Part shown: positions 5,447-6,115 of the stretch, in pieces
How the letters are laid out: each line of letters starts with the position of its first letter
How positions within the stretch are numbered: position 1 is the stretch's first letter
DNA from: Alphaproteobacteria bacterium
GTDB lineage: Bacteria; Pseudomonadota; Alphaproteobacteria; Rhodobacterales; Rhodobacteraceae
Assembly: GCA_024277955.1 (NCBI GenBank)
Contig: JAJRUE010000131.1
Coordinates: 1 to 6,115, forward strand
Direction of reading: 5' to 3'
DNA: 6,115 nucleotides
Notes under the pieces: model-generated
Told to the model about the DNA's origin: nothing
Databases searched by the model: none
Seen by the model: only the letters and a program-made list of their open reading frames with translations
Program-made: the position numbers and the translations under genes

Positions 5447-6115
5447 ATGTACAAGCTGTTTGAAAACCTCGTGGACCCGTTTCAAACCCACGAATCCGGA
5501 ATCCCGCCCGCATCGCTGGCTGCCTATTTCACGGAACAGATACGCCCCTTCAGGCGCTGGATTCCGCTGATGTTCTTCTCCGGACTGCTGGTGGCCATGT
5601 TCGAAGCCGGCATGGTGTTTTACGCCGGGCGTCTGGTGGACATCATGAACGAAACCGGTGCGGCCGGCTTCTGGGCCGCCCACGGCACCGAGGTGATCGC
5701 GGTTGCCCTTGTGGTGCTTTTTCTGCGCCCGGCGGTGTTCACGCTGAATTCGCTACTGCTGGAGCAGACGCTGGTGAGCAACATGCAGGAGCGCGTGCGC
5801 TGGCGGGCACACCGGCACATGCTTGGCCAGTCGATGAGCTTCTTCCCGAACGATTTTGCCAGGCGCCTTTCCAACCGGGTGATGCAGATGGGGCCGGCGG
5901 TGGAAGATAACGTCTACATGACATTTGATGCCATCTTCTATGCCGGGGCCTATGTGGTGGGTGCGATGATCGTTCTGGCGGGCATCGATTTCCGCATCGT
6001 CCTGCCGCTTGCGGTGTGGCTGATCGCCTATGCCAGCTACAATGTCTGGATCGCGCGGCGCGTTGGCATTGCCTCGGAAAAGCATTCCGATGCCCGGTCG
6101 CTTGCGGTCGGGCGA
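5447..6115 (+). CDS. ABC exporter subunit, membrane domain (partial, runs off the window)
   Basis: The first 223 residues of an ABC-type exporter half-transporter. The visible part is the transmembrane domain: hydrophobic segments at about residues 38-62, 82-105, 160-181 and 183-202, with the cytoplasmic coupling region between (NMQERVRWRAHRHMLGQSMSFF, about 112-133, positions given). The opening MYKLFENLVDPF and the later DARSLAVGR are typical of an alphaproteobacterial family of fused ABC exporters (about 600 residues) with the ATPase after the membrane domain; the Walker and signature motifs would lie beyond 6115. The transported substrate cannot be told from this half. Start ATG 5447 has AAAGGTG upstream. 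By hand count 5461-6060 is about 61% GC, lower than cca, though membrane segments partly explain this. It follows cca on the same strand after a 270-base gap, so it probably has its own promoter. Confidence 0.88.
   Translation, partial: MYKLFENLVDPFQTHESGIPPASLAAYFTEQIRPFRRWIPLMFFSGLLVAMFEAGMVFYAGRLVDIMNETGAAGFWAAHGTEVIAVALVVLFLRPAVFTLNSLLLEQTLVSNMQERVRWRAHRHMLGQSMSFFPNDFARRLSNRVMQMGPAVEDNVYMTFDAIFYAGAYVVGAMIVLAGIDFRIVLPLAVWLIAYASYNVWIARRVGIASEKHSDARSLAVGR

Noticed and set aside
1..6115. tRNA, rRNA or riboswitch
   Set aside because: No cloverleaf, rRNA-like conserved stretch or known riboswitch core was noticed in the intergenic regions, which are all short.

Overview
The window looks like chromosomal DNA from a high-GC alphaproteobacterium. 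The best guess is the Rhodobacterales (Roseobacter/Paracoccus/Rhodobacter group). This rests on the strong G/C bias at third codon positions, the style of the Hpt and REC-PP2C proteins, the hslO-Nudix-cca order, and an N-terminally 'MYKLFENLVDPF'-type ABC exporter. No database was consulted, so the taxonomy is an inference from remembered families.

Layout, left to right. Positions 1-95 are non-coding and hold weak hairpins that could end the first gene. A small histidine phosphotransfer (Hpt) protein is on the minus strand (96-431). It is divergent, across a 169-base promoter region, from a response regulator whose output is a PP2C/SpoIIE-type serine phosphatase (best start GTG 601, ending at 1872). 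Together they look like a phosphorelay input to a partner-switching (anti-sigma/anti-anti-sigma) circuit whose other members are not in the window. A striking pair of perfect palindromes (1885-1931) fills the gap before a convergent minus-strand Nudix hydrolase (1941-2375).

A compact plus-strand operon then starts just upstream of 2453: the redox-switched chaperone Hsp33 (hslO, 2453-3415), a NudL-type CoA pyrophosphatase (3402-4016, overlapping hslO by 14 bases) and a CCA-adding tRNA nucleotidyltransferase (cca, 4013-5176, ATGA overlap). Tight overlaps imply translational coupling. The set joins oxidative protein-folding stress, CoA/nucleotide clean-up and tRNA 3'-end maintenance.

From 5177 to 5446 there is no recognisable gene. 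The region carries a plausible promoter, a 41-codon open frame with a Shine-Dalgarno sequence, and an AT-richer leader. The window closes inside an ABC exporter subunit with a fused membrane domain (5447 to beyond 6115), of which only the transmembrane half is present.

Most of the window is ordinary housekeeping and signalling DNA. I found no CRISPR array, RNA gene, insertion sequence or phage feature, and no convincing undescribed system. The items most worth a second look are the Hpt/REC-PP2C pair, the tandem palindromes, and the possible small gene or leader before the ABC transporter.
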